Of a stretch of DNA of 64,000 nt, positions 11,916-23,700 are shown piece by piece. The translations under genes were made by a program, and so were the position numbers. The stretch lies in contig CM053802.1 of NCBI GenBank assembly GCA_028671895.1, positions 37,610,201 through 37,674,200 of the forward strand, given 5' to 3'. Source of the DNA: Oenanthe sinensis. Its lineage: Eukaryota; Streptophyta; Magnoliopsida; Apiales; Apiaceae. The first letter of the stretch is position 1, and each line of letters opens with the position of its first letter. The notes beneath the pieces were generated by a model, which was given only the letters and a program-made list of their open reading frames with translations, ran no database searches and had not been told where the DNA came from.

Positions 11916-12473
11916 TGTTATGGATTAAAAACTAGGGTGTATTAAATGTGACGTGTGTCAGAATTTATCGAGCTTTAGTGGCTGCACATGTGTTTCGTAG
12001 CTTAGTTCTGCCCTCACAAGATGCCTATGTATCTCAGTGCGTAAGAGAATCAAGTTAGACGTAGGTCTAAGAATAAGGGGTAGGCCCTTTATATAGATGT
12101 AGATAGTCTAAGAATTAGAGTAGGTTTAGGAACCTTGATGTGTAAAACACTTCCTAGAAGGATTTTAGATCCTTCTTGTGATAGAAGTAGTTTCCATGTA
12201 GGAATATGTTTCCTTTTTGATTAAGGTTTCTTGGGGGCTACTCCTTGGAGTAGTTTCCATATAGTTGGACATAATTATTAGCTGTATTTTTAGCTAATTA
12301 ATTAATTATAAATTTATTAGGGTTTCGAGCCTCATTAAATGGGCCTCATTTTTGTTCCAAACTAGGTCTAATTAATGTGACATTAATTGTGTCTTTAATG
12401 TTTACTTTCAGCCCATATCATTTCCCCTAACTTCTATAAAGCGTGCAACACTTTGTAGAAGTTAAGGTCCACA
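11916..12473 (-). repeat. 3' LTR of element C (right boundary approximate)
   Basis: It begins TGTTATGGATTAAAAAC on the plus strand and aligns with 20297-20726 over about 430 bases with visible divergence, up to the shared segment CCTCATTAAATGGG. The right boundary at GTCCACA is chosen because it would give a TG start on the minus strand. Near that end, CTTCTATAAAG and CTTTGTAGAAG form an 11-bp inverted repeat with one mismatch and a 9-base loop. Confidence 0.7.
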
Positions 12474-12539
12474 GACTTTCTCGTCCAAGTTAGTCTTGGT
12501 AGCCTCTCATATTTTGCTGAAATTCATCTTGTCTTTTTA

Positions 12540-12910
12540 GACATTTATGATTTTTTTTTATTTCACACAATTTTATTTGTACCCACAAGTATTTTTCCTC
12601 AATTTTTAGGAATTTTTCTTTATTTATACATAATTTTCCATAATTTATTTATACTGATTGGTATTTTTCCAGGAATTATCCTTTATTTGTAGAGAATTTT
12701 TCATAATTTATTTGTACCCACAAGTATTTTTCTCTATTTATAGAGAATTTTCCATAATTTATTTGTACCCACAAATATTTTTCCAATAATTTTCCTCTAT
12801 TTATAGAGAATTTTCCATCATTTATTTGTACCCACAGGTATTTTTTTAAGAATTATCATCTATTTACAGAGAAATTTTCATAATTTATTTGTACCCACAT
12901 GTATATTTCT
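12540..12910. repeat. Degenerate tandem array (50-62 bp unit), Tat 3' UTR type
   Basis: TTTATTTGTACCCACA recurs near 12572, 12707, 12758, 12820 and 12885, alternating with CTCTATTTATAGAGAATTTTCC. Tat-lineage elements are known to carry hypervariable tandem repeats between pol and the 3' LTR, and this array sits next to the LTR of C on its inner side. Confidence 0.8.
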
Positions 12911-12920
12911 AGAACTTCAT

Positions 12921-13640
12921 TCGCGAAATTCAGTTCCATTATCTGACTTTAAAGTTCTCACAACTTACATTGCTTCCAACTTGATCTTTTTGATGTGATC
13001 AATCACCATTTGTGACGTAATGTCTGTTGAATGCACGCACAACACCAACTTATAACTAGGGTTGTCATAAACCACCACTAAACATATTTCTTTCATGATA
13101 TAATTTTCTTCGTGTGATGTTTTCATTGACTTCCCTATGTTACGTACTTCAAAATGTCCTTTTGGATAGAATTCCAAATGAAGCAGTCCTCTCACCAATT
13201 TCTTCTTTATCAAAGAATCAAATGTCTCGAATATCTAGTGTGAGAGCTTCTTATGTCATATCTAACTCTTTACTGATGAAGCTTTACTGAAAAGTTCACT
13301 TCACATTTGCATACAAAGTCCATGTCAACTACGAACATATTTCATCACTCTCAGTTGAGTGAGCTTCCAACCTTCTTGTTTGAGATCAAACACTTTTCCT
13401 TTTCAATGCTTTTCTAGAAATCCCTTGTCAAAAAATTTCCTAGTGCCCTTTAGATAGTGCTTAAGTCCGTTGACAAGAAAGATGCTTCCACTAATGACAA
13501 TTCCAAATATAGCCAAATCCCTTGTACATCCTTTGTTGGCATCTCCAAAGGTTACTGTTGGGTAGGTTTTATCAACCAACTGTGATGTCAGAGCTTTAAT
13601 TTTAATCATATGCCTCGAACAATAAATGTCACGAAGTCAC
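12921..13640 (-). pseudogene. Copia E: protease end and integrase start
   Basis: The minus strand encodes the protease tail (TVTFGDANKG ... LVNGLKH) at 13609-13403. Broken integrase follows at 13213-12965, with LVRGL, a degraded zinc-binding region, VVVYD and VIDHIKK, then SDNGTEF at about 12940. Two internal gaps and many stops make it non-functional. Confidence 0.75.
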
Positions 13641-13930
13641 ATAACTTTTATCTTTTGTTACATACTCTACAATCACAAATGATTATGCTTCTTGGTACTC
13701 AACTTTAATTGAGTCCAGATGGGTTAGAGATATTATTTTCAACAGTGGTAACAACAGCTTCAACCTTCACATGCACAAACTTATCTTTGACTGGTCATTT
13801 CTCATTTACAACAGCCTTGACAAAGTAGTCTTAAGGCTATGAGACTAGTGATTCCAACCTAACTTAAGGTGGACTAGCAGTCTTTACCCTATTGTGATTC
13901 TTATACATGCTTTGCCTAAAAGTATGCAAG
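13641..13930 (-). pseudogene. Copia E: gag C-terminal linker
   Basis: Minus-strand translation gives a KTASPP motif like the one in Copia F near 100-120, in the right order before the protease. Stops are frequent. Confidence 0.5.
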
Positions 13931-14766
13931 TCCTAAGATGTGCATTTTCAAATTTAAATGAATAAGCATGAAAATAATAAGACATGGTAAACATTCAACT
14001 TCAACGTATTATAGATAAGAATTATGCAATTCATGCATGTTATGCATATTAAAAAATTCAGTACTATCTACTTTAATCATTCTACACAAGTGTAACAGAT
14101 GTAAAGTAGATTACAGATATTCAATCATTTTCTAAAAGCACATGGATAGAAGAATTAACAAATTAATTTATAATTCTGTCTAATCCATTTCTGTTATTGT
14201 GTAATATTTTAACTATCTCTAATTACCTAAGTCAGTTTTAGATTAATCCTCGAATCAACAAGTGTTTCTGACTACTTAGATAATTCAACCATCTTTTAGT
14301 ATTATACTCCTTAACAAGCAATACATGATATGATATATCATTTTGTACAACTATGTGAGTGGAGCATGTCATATGAAAATAAGCACATAAATAACTCAAG
14401 AGTATGCAGAATATTTGAATAAAACATTATGAGCAATATCAAATTTCACATATACTTAACAAGTCATTTATCCACAATAAGAACAAATATAAAATATTTG
14501 ATCTATGACCTACTTGTCTATTAGCAATTTTCACAACATTAGCAGAGATATTAAATCAAGTTCCAGCAAATGTTTAGGGATACACCTAACCGTCTAGAAC
14601 ACCCTATCCAATTCTAGATATTTATTTTACTGCATAAAAAATCAAGTATGAAATGTACTAATTAAACTCATGAATCCTAGCATGCATATCTCATTCTTAA
14701 CAATCAATTAAGCATTTAAGTCCTAAGATGCTAACTTGCTGACATGAATATAATACATTTCAAAAC
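13931..14766 (-). other. AT-rich non-coding stretch in E, intron-like
   Basis: I see no coding potential on either strand. It lies between the exon-like block at 14800-15230 and the gag linker. The word AAGTCCTAAGATG occurs at both ends (near 13929 and 14718). It could be an intron or flank of acquired host DNA. Confidence 0.4.
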
Positions 14767-15230
14767 TTAATAATCATGCAGTTCTGAATTAGATAAACGT
14801 ATACTAGTTAGAATGTGTACTTGTGAAGTGCTTAGTGATTCATCTCCAGTGTTGGTCATTGATGCCAGATATCCATTTGGTTCATCACTATTGTTGATAG
14901 AATCAGCATTGCATTTAACTTCACCAACAAATGTTTTCCCTTGTTGCATCCTCACTAATGCTTGAGAATCCTGCTACAACCTAACATAGTCTCTGTCATC
15001 ATTTGCTTGTACAGGCTTCTTCAAACTGTATAGCAAACCCCTGATCTTGTCTTTCAATTTTAAATCATCCCTGTTTTGCAACCGTCTCTTGAACTTATCT
15101 TGAAAATCTCCTCCATAGAATCTATAGGTAAGGACAACCTCTGAGAAAATTAATACCACATCTTCTTCAGCCTGTTCGAGAATTAACTTCATTGGATAAT
15201 CTTCAGTCAATTTTAGTTGTCTTCAATACC
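14767..15230 (-). pseudogene. Exon-like block of unknown origin replacing gag in E
   Basis: The minus strand reads through about 145 codons with one TAG near 14974. The product is a charged, well-formed protein (for example EQAEEDVVLIFSEVVLTYRF, then a KFKRRLQNRDDLKLKDKIRG helix, then QALVRMQQGKTF). It does not resemble Copia gag or any retrotransposon protein I know. Codon-like order ends near 14820, at a CAA|GTACAC splice-donor-like site followed by AT-rich sequence. I infer an acquired host exon, but I do not recognise the gene. A diverged extra ORF of the element is the alternative. Confidence 0.45.
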
Positions 15231-15779
15231 CGAAAAAATCTTCAACTACAAATCCCTTTGAACTCCTTTAATTAATATTTACGAAAATTTAAATTTACGG
15301 AAATTTAAATTTACAGAATTTTTAATTTTCTTATAAAATAAATTAATCAAAAATAAAAATTTGCAAATAATTAATTTTCAAGAATATTTGAAATTTCTTA
15401 AAAATTAAAAATTCGTAAATTAATATTTTAAGAAAAAATTTAGCTTTCAAGAATTTTAATTTTTTTTAAAAAAATAATTAAATCTAAAAAAAATTAAAAG
15501 ATATAAAATTTTGGGTACAAAACTGCATTTTGGTATGTGGCGCAACATCTTGTACTGGCGCAACAGGCATGTAATTTATGTTGCGCTATGCGAGATATTT
15601 TTTTTTTAAATTCTCGCGCGCGTATACATTATGTTGCGCTCTGTGTCATTTGGATGCGCTGCTACACTTTGCCGTGCGTGGATAACCAAGTCTGCTACTT
15701 CCTTTTTTTCTTTGAATCAACTGCTTCACATCGCGCGCATCAACAGCCGAGAAAGAAAGAAAAAAAATGGACCACGTTA
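15231..15779 (-). other. Leader region of E with a GGCGCAACA cluster
   Basis: 15240-15520 is very AT-rich. At 15538-15680 the words GGCGCAACA and TTGCGCT occur about four times. The same GC-rich word recurs in the LTRs of E and F. No gene seen. Confidence 0.45.
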
Positions 15780-16110
15780 ACTAACGTTAAATAAATTTAA
15801 AATTAAAACTTTTATAAATTTTATAAAATAAACTAATTAAAATTTATAATGTAAACTAATAAAAGTTTATAAAATAAATTTTATAAAAGTTTATAAAATA
15901 ACTTTAATATAAAAGTTATAAAATAAACTAATTAAAATTTATAACATAAACTAATAAAAGTTTATAAAATAAATTTTATAAAAGTTTATAAAATAAATTT
16001 AATATAAAATTTATAAAATAAACTAATTAAAATTTATAACATAAACTAATAAACGTTTATAAAATTAATTTTATAAAGTTTATAAAAAAACTTATCAAAA
16101 GTTTATAATT
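15780..16110. repeat. 95-bp AT-rich tandem repeat, about three copies, in E leader
   Basis: TAAACTAATTAAAATTTATAA begins at 15829, 15924 and 16019, exactly 95 bases apart. The sequence between is nearly identical in the first two units. Confidence 0.85.
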
Positions 16111-16209
16111 AAACTTTATTTAACACGACCTCCTCATTATGAGTCAAAGCATCTTCGGCACGGTGAGCTTCACTGGTTTAAGGATCCTGATTTGTATATC
16201 AATCAACAA

Positions 16210-16221
16210 GCTCTGATACCA
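16210..16221 (-). other. Primer binding site of Copia E (initiator Met tRNA)
   Basis: On the minus strand it reads TGGTATCAGAGC, a 12/12 match to the standard plant Copia primer site, two bases from the LTR end. Confidence 0.92.
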
Positions 16222-16223
16222 AT

Positions 16224-18039
16224 TGTTAGGTCCCGAAGTATCGTAGAAGGGGGGTTGAATACGATACTCACAATAATTTAAATTCTTTTCAAAATTTATG
16301 GATAAATAAATTATTGCTTCAAAGTGGGTTTGGCCATTTGTAGTGTTTATGTGAACTGTCTACTAATTTTCTGTGTGTCCGTATAAATCAATTAGGTTCA
16401 AGAAAATTAGCAAGTAAAATAAACAGGACAAGATTCGGGGAATATATGTTTTATATATATACCCAAATGTTGCTACACCCAGTTAAAAATATAACTGGTT
16501 TCCAAAGAATAAATTAATTCTTTGCTACTAACACAAAAATATAAGGCTCAATTACTATACAAATATATTTAAATTAGTACAAGGAAAAACTGAGTTCGTA
16601 TGGAGTGATATCTAGGAGCCCTAAGCATTTTTTATTAAAGAACCCGGTCCTAATATCTGACCAGGAACAAGGTATGGGTGTGTATAAATTTAAGTCTTCT
16701 TGCTCCGGCCATGACAATAGCTCTCTACATATTATTTATGTTGAAGAAGACGACCCCTTTTAATGAGTGGCTTCCTTTATATCTATGTAGACTTTAAATC
16801 AAATAAAGTAGGTTGCTGTAATTTGATTGGCTGGGGGCTAAGTGGGGCCAAGAAATATTTTGTTGCGGCTTAGGTTTTTGTTGCTCCTGTAGAGTGAATC
16901 CCCTATAAGGATTTATGTGGTGTCTTGAAAATGCCTTAAGCTATTTGGAATGTTTGTTACGCCAAGCACAATGGTTGCACATGGGAGGCTCAACATAATA
17001 ATTGATTTAGTTGCGCTTGAATATTTCTTTGCACTTCTTCATTTCCTTGCGCCTGAATTTCATTACCATGGTCAAAGTGTAGTTTGCTCACTGCACTTTG
17101 ACCCTCTATTTATTTTTTTGACTAAAGTTCACCAACTTCCATTTCTTGTACCAAAGTCTTGTCACATTACACCTTGTACCCTGAGTTGTTTCCATTCTTC
17201 GAATGTAGTTCAGAGACTTTCACTTTTTGTACGAATGTTGTGACACTTTGCACCCTACACCCTTTGAGTTGTTTAGCTATTTGGTTGTAACCTCTACAAA
17301 TCACTTTTCGTACCTTAATAAATAACCGTTCTTTCCAAGTACGTTCTTCAACTTAACAATTCTTCTATAGTTAATACTCAGATTCCTTTCACAAACTGCT
17401 GACGCCTAGTGCAACTAGTCTAGTTCACAGACGACTAACGTTGATCCAGGTCTTCGTATTATTGCCTTACGTACTTGTCAAGTTTGCAGCAACTTCATTG
17501 CTTCAAACACCGATTGTCAATAAACATAGTACTTTCACTAGAATCTTTTATGGTACTTAGACAACGTCTCCATTATACCACAATCTTGAATACTTCATTC
17601 TCTGTTCTTCACTGACGCTTGAACATACAAATGAACTTCTTTCAATGAGTATAACTCCAAGACTGCAGTTGTCTTCTTAATCCTTTGTCTTTACCATGTC
17701 TTCAATTATTATAGATTCATATGCTTCGAACACTGTCTATCTTCAATCAATGCCTTTACACTGAAATCTTCTAGTGGCACTTCTATACTGAATCTTCAAC
17801 ACTTCTGAAACCTTGAAAGTCTTCAACCATTATTCTTCACTAAGGCATGAACATATTAATGTACTTCTCTCAATGACATGTGGCGGACTTCAAAACTTCT
17901 TCTAATGTCTTGATTCACTGTATTTTCCTTGTCTTCATTTCTTCTTGATTTCTATGTAAACATAGTATTATTTACTTGTCCTGTTCTAGTATTGAGTTAT
18001 CACGATTACTATTCATACATCTTCGTAATCTCATAAACA
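16224..18039 (-). repeat. 5' LTR of Copia E (1816 bp)
   Basis: It runs from TGTTAGGTCCC next to the primer site to TCATAAACA, after which the protease frame of C continues. On the minus strand it starts TGTTTATGAG, with TGATAACTCAA about 40 bases in, a word also found near the start of the LTR of F. Short frames inside it (for example 16950-17243) look random. Confidence 0.85.
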
Positions 18040-18483
18040 CTTGACCTTCAAGTGATAACTCGAGGCAATAACCTTGAAAGCATGCAAGCCTGTTCTTCCA
18101 AGGATTGCATTGTACATAGAAGATGCTTTGATTACAAAAAAGTTTAGCATCTGAGTGACCTCTCGAGGTTCTCTCCCCATTGTCATGGGTAGTTGAATGG
18201 TTCCTTCCACTTTCGATTCCACTCCATTAAAACCATAGATTAGAACATCTGAAGGGGATAGTTAGGAATCATTGTACCCAATCTTCACAAAGGCATCATA
18301 GAACAAGATATCCATTGATGCTCCATTGTCCACCATGACTCTCTTTACTTCTGAATTTCCTATCAAAGGGGCTATGACAAGAGGATCATCATGGAGAAAC
18401 TTTATCCCTTCTAAGTCTGAGTCATTAAAGGATATGACCACCTCCGTTCTAGCACGTTTAGGTGTTTCACCTATGACTTGCAT
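18040..18483 (-). pseudogene. Element C protease remnant
   Basis: The minus strand encodes a gypsy-type aspartic protease segment with the active-site motif VMVDNGASMDILF and the flap-region ILGRTGLHAFK. A TAG at about 18262 splits it. It follows gag after one stop, and is cut at 18040 by the LTR of Copia E. It matches D at 10739-11090 in order and content. Confidence 0.8.
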
Positions 18484-20262
18484 AACTTCTCTTGCTTATG
18501 CTTTCCTTAAGTTTATTGAACTCTTTGTAGCTACGGGTCCTCCAAAAATCATATTAATAACTGGTCCTCTAGGCTGGGGATTCCTATCCCGACTATCATT
18601 GTTTCTCCCATTATCATCACGCCTATCATGACTTCCATCTTTGGTGTACTTAGAAAGTTTTTCTCTTCTGATAAGGAATTCGATTTCATCCTTCAATTGA
18701 TTGCAGTCATCCGTTTCACGTCTGGTATCCTTATGAAATCGGTAAAATGCGTTCTTATTTCTCTTCTCAGGATCAGACTTTAGGGGTTTAGGCCACCTCA
18801 GGTCTAGATCCCTTTCAATATCCATCAGGATTTGGCTTCGAGGCATATTCAGCCTTGCATATTCAGTGAATTTTGGTCCCAAGTTATTTTTCTTAGGAGG
18901 GGATTCTGAATCCTTATATGTCTTAGAATACTTGTCCAGGGTATCATACTCTGGATTTCCCTTTCTCTTTTTGTTATTGTTCTCATACGTCGCCACTGAT
19001 ATCATGGTTTTCTTCATGCTTTCTTCTACCTTAATATATTTCCCTGCTATGTCTCGGAGAAGGAGCATGTTTTCAGGCGAATGCTTGGCCAGAGATCTTT
19101 TGAAGTAAGGATCAGTCGTCCCCTACTGTAGGGTTATCATAGCTAAGTTTTTATCCAAGTCTGGGACTTTCAAGGCTTCCTTTGTAAAACAGTTCAAGTA
19201 ATTCCTCAGGGAATCATTCTTTCCTTGTTCCAGATTCATGATAGAAGCTGAAATTTTTTTATGCACTCTTCCGCTTATAAACTGGCTTATGAAAGCCTTG
19301 CTGAGTTCTTTAAAGGACCCAATAGAGTTGGGAGGTAACCGGCTATACCAACGTTGAGCCATGTCCCCCGGAGTTTGAGGAAAAGCCCTGCACTTGATAA
19401 CATCCGTAATAGGTTTTAATAACAAAACATTCGAGAAAGTTCTTACATGATTCGAGGGATCTCCCGTTCCATCATATGTCTTGATGGTGAGCATCTTCGA
19501 CTTCCTTGAGATGTGAGCGTTCATGACCGCTTCGGTAAAGGGTGGTGTTGGATCATTAGGATCTCCGAGTGGTAGCAACTCAGTTGGATTAACCCTTGCA
19601 GTTTCCCTCCTCCTCTCTCAAGGGGTTCCATCTAGTTCTATGATGTTAGGGGTTTCATGCCTTGGGGCCGGCCTTGTGTCATGTTGACCTAAGCTTTTCT
19701 TTAGCTTTTTGAGTTCAGCCTCGTAGAAAGAAATTTTTTGTTCTAGTGTCCTACGAGACTGTGAACGTTGGCTCCCTACGGGTTCCTTGCCAAGCCTTCT
19801 CCTTCTAGGATTAATATCAGTGCCTTCAGAGCTTTCATCATCAGTTGAGTATGGTCCTGAGAAATCACGGATTCCCTCTCTGCGCCCATAGTTTTGTGTG
19901 GGTTCTAACCCTCTGATGTATGGAGCAGGATAAGCTTGGGAGAGTCCAAGCCTAGTTTGCACAATAGTGCTACTAGGGATAACAACAATGGAAATTTGTG
20001 CGTGAGGAGGAGCAGTAGCAATAAAAGGAGTTTGTGTTACCTGGGATGAAGGGTTTGATCCATGGATGACTTCCTCGGGATTGGTAGAATGGATGATCTC
20101 ACTGAACGGGCCAAGCCTTTGAGTGTTAGAGCCTTGAGTCCCAGTAGAAATTGTGGTCGTAACGGGGACCTCAGTGGTTTGAGTTTCATCAGGAGGAGTT
20201 ACAGTAGTCGGGTCTCCTGTGCTAGGGACGATGTCTTCTTCATCTCTTCGCGTTCTTGCCAT
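18484..20262 (-). pseudogene. Element C gag
   Basis: The start MARTRRDEED lies 15 bases after the primer site on the minus strand. An N-terminal Ser/Thr/Pro-rich region and a coiled-coil helix (about residues 165-190, FYEAELKKLKKSL) precede the retrotransposon gag core (MAQRWYSRLPPNS, then SLRNYLNCFTKEAL) and a degraded zinc knuckle (RFHKDTRRETDDC, lacking the first Cys and the GH pair). Stops near 19618, 19123 and 18494 interrupt an otherwise continuous frame, so decay is moderate. In an intact element this would form the particle core. Confidence 0.85.
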
Positions 20263-20277
20263 GGTTGATGTTCAATT

Positions 20278-20294
20278 TCCCACAGATGGCGCCA
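20278..20294 (-). other. Primer binding site of element C
   Basis: The minus strand reads TGGCGCCATCTGTGGGA next to the LTR. The first nine bases nearly match the tRNA-Asp complement used by Tat/Athila elements. Element A has the same type. Confidence 0.8.
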
Positions 20295-20296
20295 AA

Positions 20297-20726
20297 TATT
20301 ATGGATTAAAAACTAGGATGTATTAAATGTGACGTGTATCGGAGCTTATCGAACTTTAGTAGCTGCACTTATATTTCGTAACTTAGTTATGCCCTCACAA
20401 GAATCCTACGTATCTCAGTGCATATGAGAATCAAGCTAGACGTAGTTCTAAATTTGAGGGGTGAGGGTCTTTATATAGATGTAGAGAGTCTAAGAATTAG
20501 ACTGGGTTTAGGAACCTTGATGGGTAAGGCACTTTCTAGAAGCATTCTGGATCATTCTTGTGATAGAAGTTGTATCCATGTAAGAATATATTTCCTTGTT
20601 CATTAAGGTATCTTCGAGGCTACTCCTTGGAGTAGTTTCCATATTGTTGGACATAATTAATTAGCTGTATTTTTAGCTAATTAATTAATTACGAATTTAT
20701 TAGGGTTTCGAGCCTCATTAAATGGG
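20297..20726 (-). repeat. 5' LTR of element C, truncated
   Basis: It aligns with 11916-12350. Homology stops after AATGGG at 20726, where coding sequence of element B begins without an LTR, primer site or target duplication. Confidence 0.85.
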
Positions 20727-23700
20727 GTACTTGACAGAACACATGTCTAGATAGAAGACTGATCGATCATGTCGGTCGGGACAGAACACCAACGAAACAA
20801 CCACTGTCACCTCTATGACATCACAAAGTCATCAATTTTATAGAATGGGGGGTCAGAAGTGTGTGGGACTACATACTCACAAGCTAAAAGAATAGCTAGA
20901 GAGCCTACGACACGAGCACTATGTCCCGACATCACTGAAGTCAGCATGTCTGACATCCAATTTGACGAGACTGACAGGGAATATGCTGCAGAACCGCAAC
21001 ATGACTATTTGTTATTTCAATGCCAATAGGCAACTGTGTAATCAAGAGGATTTTGGTGGACAATGGGAGCGACGTGAACATCATGATGCTCGGGACACTA
21101 CAACAAATGTTGTTGACAAAAATCGACGTCGTCAAGAATAATACAACATTAGTAGGATTTAGTGGAAAACAAAGAAGAAAATTAGGGAAATATCTCTCCC
21201 TACATACGATCAAGGAGTTAACCTACTACAAAAATTCTTGATAATAGACTGCTAGTCGACGTACAATATTATCATGGGAATACCATGGATTCACGACGTA
21301 AAGGCAATACCGTCGACATTTCATCAAGTTGTCAAGTTTCCGACACCCTAGGGGGTGTAATAGTTTCAGTGAGATCAAAACACAACGAGAGAATGCTATA
21401 AGATATGCCTAAAGCCTACCATACAATATACAGGAAAAGAGACATCAGTAGTCACGTCGACAGACCCTGAAAAGTTGAAAGAGATTAGCTTCACGTCGGA
21501 CGACAAGAAAATTTTAGTTAGTGAAGCTGTCCATGTTGAAGTTGAGGCTAATTTTGTTCACTTTATGACAACACGATTCGACACGTTCACATGGGATCAT
21601 GAGGACATCATAGGTATCACTCCCAACATTATCAGACATAAACTCAACGTTGACCCCAATCATGCACTTGTATAACCGAAGAGAAGAAAGTTTGGTCCAG
21701 AAAGAAATAAATTCATCAACGCGAAGTAAAAAGGTTGTTGAAGGCGGGTATGGTACGAGAAGTAGATTACCCTAAATGGTTATCAAATGTGGTCATATTA
21801 CAAAAGAAAAATGACAAATGGAGAGTCTGTGTTGGCTATACGAACTTAAACAAAGCTTGCCCGAAAGATCCATACCATTTGCCTTACATCGACACAATGG
21901 TTGACTCGACTGCAGGACATGAATTGCTGATATTTATCGATGCGTCAAGTGGTTTTAACCAAATATAGATGCATCCATCAGACGCAGAAAAGACAACGTT
22001 CATAACAGACAGAGGGATATATTGCTTCTTAGTCATGCCTTTTGGGCTAAGAAACGCAGCAAAAACTTTTCAACACTTGGTGAACAAAATGTTTAAAGAT
22101 TAGATTAGATGCACGATGGAAGTATACATCGACGACATGGTAATAAAATCTAAGAATGCCATGGACCATGTAGAGACTTGGCAGAAGATTTTGATATACT
22201 ACTTGCATACAATATGAAACTCAATCCAACAAAGAGTAATTTTGCCGTCTCATCAGGAAATTTTTTGAGTCATATGTTAATGAAAAGTTGCATAGAGGCA
22301 AGCCCCGAACAAATTAAAGCAATTTTTGAGTTGACGTCCCCGACATGTCAAAGACATTCAAAAGATGACGGAAAGAGTAGTAGCCTTCAACAAGTTCATT
22401 TCAAGATCGTCAGACAGATGCAACTTATTTTACGATGTCTTGAGAAAGAACAAAGCCATTTAGTGGACAGAGAGACATGAGCAGGCATTTGAAGAATTGA
22501 AAAAATACTTGATCACAACACTTTTGTTGTCAAAGCCGACAACTAGAGAGACACTTTACGTCTACCTATCAGTGATGAAACATGCCATCAATGGAGTTTT
22601 AGTGAAGGAAGAAGGTACTTGTCAACTATCTACTATGTCATAAAAAGCCTTTTGGATGCTGAAATCAGGTACTCGTCCTTAGAGAAACTGGTACTTGCTT
22701 TGGTAGTCACATCTATCAAATTATGACACTACTTTGAGTCTTACAAGATTTGTGTCAAGACAAACTACCTGTTGAGAACGGTGCTCAGCAGACCAGAACT
22801 CACATGATGGATGGCGAAGTGGTCAGTGCGACTAAGCATATATGCCATTATGTACAAACCATGTATATCAATCAAGTCACAGGTGTTGCCTGACTTTGTG
22901 GCTGATTTCAGTCCAAGTATGTCGACACAAGTAGAAGAAGAACTAAAATAGTTGGTGTCGAGGATAGAAGTACAACCATGGTCTTTGTATACATATGGGG
23001 CTTCAAACGTCAACGGTACTGGACTTGGACTTGTCCTAAAATTGTCACAGGGAGATACAATGGCATATTCTATATGTTGTGAATTCAAGGATACAAACAA
23101 TGAAGCAGAGTATGGAGAATTAATTGTCGGTTTGGAGACGGCTAGAAACTTGAAAGTCAAACACATTGAGGTTAATTACGACTCATTTTTAGTAGTCAAC
23201 AATGTCAAAGGCTCCTATGAGGCGAAGAACGTAAAAACGGTCACATACTTGAACATTATCAAGGACTTACAAGGAAAGTTTGACACTTTCACGATTCAAC
23301 AAGTCCTAAGGGAAACGGACACTCAGTCCGATGCCTTAGCAGGTTTGGGGTCGGTATTTCGACATGTCAATCTATCCAACATCCCTATTATTTATGTCAT
23401 GCATCCAACCATGGACATGTCAAGGAATACACATGACGTTATGGTTCTAGATGATTCCATCGACAATGAACCACATCAGCATTAGAGTTGGACACAAAAG
23501 TACAAGGAATACCTCTTAAGTAGTGTTCAACCTATTTACAAGAACGGGGTTAGGGTGTTCAGAATGAAGGCATCCAGGTTTGTAGTATTTGATGATGTGT
23601 TATTTAAAAAGTCTGTGATAGGTTTATTACAAAGGTGTTTGGAAAGGGAAGAATCTGAACAAGTCCTATGAGATCTCTATGAGGGAGAATGTGGCAACCA

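Larger units (their letters stand above)
12921..18039 (-). mobile_element. Copia element E (SIRE/Maximus-like), minus strand, 3' half deleted
   Basis: On the minus strand it runs from a 5' LTR (16224-18039) through a perfect methionine-tRNA primer site and a long AT-rich leader. An unusual exon-like block stands where gag should be, followed by the gag C-terminal linker, protease and part of integrase. It stops abruptly at about 12921, within the integrase SDNGTEF motif, and is followed directly by the 3' UTR array of C. Its right end is flanked by CTTGA inside the protease of C. The 3' LTR, RT and RNase H are absent. Confidence 0.8.
11916..20726 (-). mobile_element. Tat-lineage Gypsy element C, minus strand, heavily deleted
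   Basis: Two copies of one LTR in the same orientation (11916-12473 and 20297-20726, the latter truncated) bracket a tRNA-Asp-type primer site, gag and protease read on the minus strand. Copia E was inserted in the protease at 18039/18040. No pol of C is found between E and the left LTR; only a 3' UTR-like tandem array remains at 12540-12910. A deletion therefore removed C's pol together with the 3' half of E. C was itself inserted in the RT region of D at 11915. Confidence 0.75.

Noticed and set aside
16950..17243. 97-codon frame in the LTR of Copia E
   Set aside because: It lies on the strand opposite to the element, has low-complexity hydrophobic content and no family motif.
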